A DNA stretch of 8,565 nt from an uncultured Chromatiaceae bacterium (GTDB lineage Bacteria > Pseudomonadota > Gammaproteobacteria > Enterobacterales > Alteromonadaceae): assembly GCA_946481195.1 (NCBI GenBank), contig CAMLNG010000139.1, forward strand, positions 1-8,565. Reading direction: 5' to 3'. Positions 6,179 through 8,565 of this stretch are shown here, one piece after another (the stretch's first letter is position 1; each line of letters starts with the position of its first letter). The notes under the pieces were generated by a model that saw nothing but the letters and a program-made list of their open reading frames with translations, had not been told where the DNA came from and did not search any database. The position numbers and the translations under genes are program-made.

Positions 6179-7696
6179 ATGAAAAAAATACCCTTATGCG
6201 GCGCGCTGACCAGCGCGCTTTTTTGTCTTGCCGTGCAGGCTGACCCCGTATGGATCAGCATAGAGCCCAATGTGCTGCAGGCGCTGCCTGACGTGGCTGT
6301 GTTGCAACGCCAGCCTGTCACTTTCGGTGAAATGGTCTTGCAGAGTGGTCATCAGCAGCCGGTGCTGGTGCAGGTTGATAGTACCGATTTAGCTGCGGTA
6401 TCGGCTTATATCCATCAGCAGCAACATCGTTGTGGCGGATATATTGCGTATGACAGCCTGGAGCAGGCCATACAGGCGCTGACACAACCACTGCTGGCTG
6501 CCAGTTTCACCGCGCCACCGCTGACGCAGGGGACTTTGGTGAATAGCCAGTTACCCCAGTTAAATCAGGCGAACATTGCGCAATTCATCAGTGACTTAAG
6601 TCAATTCACCAATCGTTATTACACCACAAATGCCGGGGTGCAGGCCGCGGACTGGATTGCCACACAGTGGCAAAATCTGAGTAATAACCACAGCTGGATC
6701 AAAGTCAGCCGTATTAGTCATAGCGGTTATCCCCAACGTTCGGTGTTGCTGGAGATCACCGGCAGTGAAAAACCGGATGAAATTGTGGTGCTGGGCGGTC
6801 ACCTCGATTCCATCAACAGTGGTGGCACCAGCGAAACGACCCGTGCTCCCGGGGCGGATGATGATGCGTCCGGGATTGCCACACTCAGTGAAATTATCCG
6901 CGTGATCAGCAGTGCAGGCATAAGACCCAAACGCACCATCCGGTTTTATGGTTATGCTGCGGAAGAAGTCGGGTTGCGTGGCAGTAAAGACATCGCTACT
7001 GCAGCGGCCAGTTCAGCGCAGAACATTATCGCGGCGATGCAGCTGGATATGACCAACTTTAAAGGCTCAGTCGAAGACATAGTGCTGATGACCGATTATA
7101 CCAACGCCAATCTGAACGCTTATCTGCAAAAATTAATCAGCACCTATCAGCCGGCTTTGCGTCATAGTACTGATGTCTGTGGCTATGGCTGTTCTGATCA
7201 CGCCTCGTGGCACAACGCGGGTTTTGCTGCTTCGATGCCGTTTGAGGCGCGGTTTGCCGGCAGCAACAAAAAAATCCATACCAGCAATGACACGCTGGCC
7301 AATTCGGACCCAGCCGCTTTACATGCACTGAAATTCGCCCGCTTAGGTTTGTCTTTTGTGCTGGAACTTGGCAACGCAGTGACAACAACACCAGACGGGA
7401 CCAGTGGCAGTTTTACCAATCTGGCAGCAACTAGCAGTAACTGGGTATTTAAGACCATTGTGGTGCCTGCAGGCAAAACTCAGCTGAATGTCACAATGAG
7501 CGGGGGCACCGGCGACGCGGATCTGTACCTGCGTTTGGGCAGCAATCCGACCACCAGCACCTATCAGTGCCGGCCTTACAAAACCGGCAACAATGAAAGT
7601 TGTGTTATCTCCAATCCGGCCGCCGGAAATTGGATAGTCGGAGTGCGGGCTTACAGCAGTTATAGTGGCGTTAACATTCAGTGGCAATTTAACTGA
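6179..7696 (+). CDS. Secreted M28 leucyl aminopeptidase with C-terminal PPC domain
   Basis: The 505-residue product closely resembles the Vibrio proteolyticus zinc aminopeptidase (family M28, EC 3.4.11.10 type), which removes N-terminal, preferably hydrophobic, residues outside the cell. A Sec signal peptide (1-21, VQA/DP) is followed by a presumed propeptide to about residue 120 and then the catalytic domain from about 125 to 400. All di-zinc ligands are present by comparison with that enzyme: H208 (GGHLDS), bridging D228 (GADDDASG), E263, D290 (QLDMTN) and H367 (KIHTSNDTLANSDP). E262 is the general base (AAEEVGLRGS), and C334/C338 match the known disulphide. Residues about 418-503 form a pre-peptidase C-terminal (PPC) domain with the GTGDADLYLRLGS motif, usually removed on maturation. 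ATG 6179 has AGGA 7 nt upstream. A terminator-like hairpin lies within the signal-peptide codons. It is a single-gene unit with its own terminator. Confidence 0.93.
   Translation: MKKIPLCGALTSALFCLAVQADPVWISIEPNVLQALPDVAVLQRQPVTFGEMVLQSGHQQPVLVQVDSTDLAAVSAYIHQQQHRCGGYIAYDSLEQAIQALTQPLLAASFTAPPLTQGTLVNSQLPQLNQANIAQFISDLSQFTNRYYTTNAGVQAADWIATQWQNLSNNHSWIKVSRISHSGYPQRSVLLEITGSEKPDEIVVLGGHLDSINSGGTSETTRAPGADDDASGIATLSEIIRVISSAGIRPKRTIRFYGYAAEEVGLRGSKDIATAAASSAQNIIAAMQLDMTNFKGSVEDIVLMTDYTNANLNAYLQKLISTYQPALRHSTDVCGYGCSDHASWHNAGFAASMPFEARFAGSNKKIHTSNDTLANSDPAALHALKFARLGLSFVLELGNAVTTTPDGTSGSFTNLAATSSNWVFKTIVVPAGKTQLNVTMSGGTGDADLYLRLGSNPTTSTYQCRPYKTGNNESCVISNPAAGNWIVGVRAYSSYSGVNIQWQFN
6201..6224 (+). 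terminator. Terminator-like hairpin inside the aminopeptidase signal-peptide codons
   Basis: GCGCGCTG (6201-6208) and CAGCGCGC (6211-6218) form a perfect stem, realistically 7 bp with a GACC loop. It is followed at once by six Ts (6219-6224). By shape this is a textbook intrinsic terminator, yet it lies at codons 8-16 of an intact gene. It may act as an attenuator when translation is slow to start, or be a by-product of the codons for GALTSALF. Sequence alone cannot decide. Confidence 0.4.
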
Positions 7697-7717
7697 CACT
7701 GTACTGACTTTTCCGGT

Positions 7718-7746
7718 AAAAACTGCTGAGGGCCTCAGCAGTTTTT
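7718..7746. terminator. Rho-independent terminator after the aminopeptidase
   Basis: AAAAACTGCTGAG (7718-7730) pairs perfectly over 13 bp with CTCAGCAGTTTTT (7734-7746), leaving a 3-nt GGC loop. It begins 22 nt after the TGA stop. The A run on the left and T run on the right make it able to terminate in both directions. Confidence 0.9.
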
Positions 7747-7832
7747 CCTTCTTGCAGTTAAGCCCTTTGCATTTACACCGTCTATTGCCTGACCGGTACT
7801 TTACCCCTTCGGATCTGAAAGTTATTCACGCT

Positions 7833-7853
7833 GCATGTTACTAACTAACATGC
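7833..7853. promoter_or_regulatory. Palindrome A, candidate operator upstream of the receptor gene
   Basis: GCATGTTA (7833-7840) and TAACATGC (7846-7853) are perfect inverted half-sites of 8 bp around a 5-bp CTAAC centre. The 21-bp length and the spacing suit a dimeric regulator. The site is 234 bp before the receptor start. It has no T run and so is not a terminator. The binding protein is unknown. Confidence 0.45.
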
Positions 7854-7954
7854 TGTAGCAATGTCTAAAAGTTCCCATGGTGGGTAAATGAACTAAAATG
7901 TCAAGTTTATCTGTTAAAAAATGTGCAATTTGATTTTTTTGTGGTAAAAAGTAA

Positions 7955-7974
7955 CAACATGGCTTGGCATGTTG
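7955..7974. promoter_or_regulatory. Palindrome B, related candidate operator upstream of the receptor gene
   Basis: CAACATG (7955-7961) and CATGTTG (7968-7974) are perfect 7-bp inverted half-sites around a 6-bp centre. They share the AACATG core with palindrome A but are arranged in the opposite sense. CGCATGCG, another perfect 8-bp palindrome, follows directly at 7975-7982. The site lies 112 bp before the receptor ATG. Confidence 0.4.
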
Positions 7975-8086
7975 CGCATGCGAAAGGCTTTGTACGGGGA
8001 ACACAGGAACGATCTGGATGTGCTCAAAGCAGTAACGCGGCGTCCGGATCAGATAAATTAAAACAAGCACAAATGAGATTTTGACT

Positions 8087-8565
8087 ATGCCGCATTTACA
8101 CAACAGTCACCACCAGCAGTACAGAATATCGAGGGCCAGACTAAGCCTGGCCATCTCCGCCGCTTTATTGGGGCTGAGTCCTTTTGCATTACAAGCGCAA
8201 GATTTGGCAAAAAATGACAGCGCTGTCACAGGCAAAGAGAAAGCCAAAGCAGAAACAGTCGAAGTGATCGAGATTAAAGGCATTCGCGGCAGTATCATGT
8301 CAGCGCAGGACTTAAAACGCTTTGCCGATACGGTTAAAGATGTGATCACGGCCACTGATATTGGTGCATTGCCGGATAAATCGGTCACTGAAGCGCTGCA
8401 GCGTGTACCTGGCGTGACCATTGAGCGTTTTGCCTCGTCAGATGATCCGAAACATTATGCCGACGAAGGCACCGGGGTATTAGTCCGGGGTTTGGACCGG
8501 GTGCGCTCTGAAGTCAACGGCCGCAGTGCTTTCAGTGCCAATCCGGCCGGTGGTTTAAGTTATGA
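8087..8565 (+). CDS. TonB-dependent outer-membrane receptor (3' end outside window)
   Basis: Such receptors import siderophores, vitamins, glycans or peptides across the outer membrane, powered by TonB-ExbBD. The visible 159 codons give a signal peptide (about 1-37, ending ALQA/QD), a periplasmic lead with a possible TonB box in ETVEVIEIKG (56-65), and a plug domain. The plug has GSIMSAQDLKR, DVITATDIGALPDKSVTEAL (85-104) and the hallmark QRVPGVTIER (105-114). It continues with VLVRGLDRVRSEVNGRSAFS, a pattern typical of the Xanthomonas/Caulobacter-type TonB receptor subfamily. The receptor barrel is off-window, so substrate cannot be inferred. ATG 8087 is the first ATG after the in-frame stop at 8054. 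GAG lies 9 nt upstream as a weak ribosome binding site, and TTG 8081 is a less likely alternative. It lies downstream of the aminopeptidase but beyond its terminator, so it is probably transcribed separately. Confidence 0.9.
   Translation, partial: MPHLHNSHHQQYRISRARLSLAISAALLGLSPFALQAQDLAKNDSAVTGKEKAKAETVEVIEIKGIRGSIMSAQDLKRFADTVKDVITATDIGALPDKSVTEALQRVPGVTIERFASSDDPKHYADEGTGVLVRGLDRVRSEVNGRSAFSANPAGGLSY

Larger units (their letters stand above)
7697..8086. other. 390-bp intergenic region before the TonB-dependent receptor gene
   Basis: After the aminopeptidase terminator this gap is visibly richer in A and T than its neighbours and holds no coding frame I would accept. It contains two palindromes built on AACATG, a CGCATGCG palindrome at 7975-7982, and A/T-rich runs at 7901-7950. 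No -35/-10 pair with good spacing stood out, so the receptor promoter is unplaced. Confidence 0.6.

Noticed and set aside
6179..6250. Lipoprotein signal in the aminopeptidase (Cys at residues 7 and 16)
   Set aside because: The residues before Cys16 (ALF) do not fit a lipobox, whereas VQA/DP gives a good ordinary signal-peptidase site.
7833..7982. Palindromes before the receptor gene as terminators or insertion-sequence ends
   Set aside because: Neither is followed by a T run, there is no transposase, and no flanking target duplication was seen.
7822..8103. Minus-strand open frame of 93 codons in the gap before the receptor gene
   Set aside because: It overlaps the receptor start, has no good ribosome binding site and no recognisable motif, and covers both palindromes; a chance frame is more likely.

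Overview
The window reads as chromosomal DNA of a Gram-negative gammaproteobacterium. A divergent cysZ / smc-zipA arrangement, a ZipA-type FtsZ tether, a secreted Vibrio-type M28 aminopeptidase and a TonB-dependent receptor together suggest a marine or aquatic Alteromonadales-like organism. A Rheinheimera or Alishewanella relative is my best guess, made by recognition only. There is no tRNA, rRNA, CRISPR array, insertion sequence or phage gene that I can support.

Layout. Bases 1-609 (minus) hold the first 203 codons of a Sua5/YrdC-type threonylcarbamoyl-AMP synthase, which runs off the left edge and has its own promoter with a perfect TATAAT. Bases 744-1460 (minus) are cysZ, closed by a hairpin terminator at 699-720. 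From a 136-bp divergent gap, smc (start 1597) and zipA run rightwards as a two-gene unit with a 22-bp spacer, closed by a terminator at 5908-5933. The usual next gene, ligA, is absent. Instead a 294-bp gap leads to a secreted M28 leucyl aminopeptidase with a C-terminal PPC domain (6179-7696) and its terminator (7718-7746). A 390-bp AT-richer gap follows, carrying two related palindromes, and then the first 159 codons of a TonB-dependent receptor (from 8087) that runs off the right edge.

How the genes fit together. The left three quarters is housekeeping: tRNA t6A modification, sulfate uptake, chromosome condensation (SMC) and Z-ring anchoring (ZipA). The right quarter looks like a nutrient-scavenging add-on: an exported peptidase that would release amino acids, and an outer-membrane receptor of unknown substrate. 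A shared role of these last two is inference only.

No new multi-gene system is visible. The most interesting signals are non-coding. One is a strong terminator-like hairpin plus T6 inside the signal-peptide codons of the aminopeptidase, with a long hairpin just upstream of its start, which together could form an attenuator. The other is a set of four AACATG half-sites arranged as two palindromes before the receptor gene.
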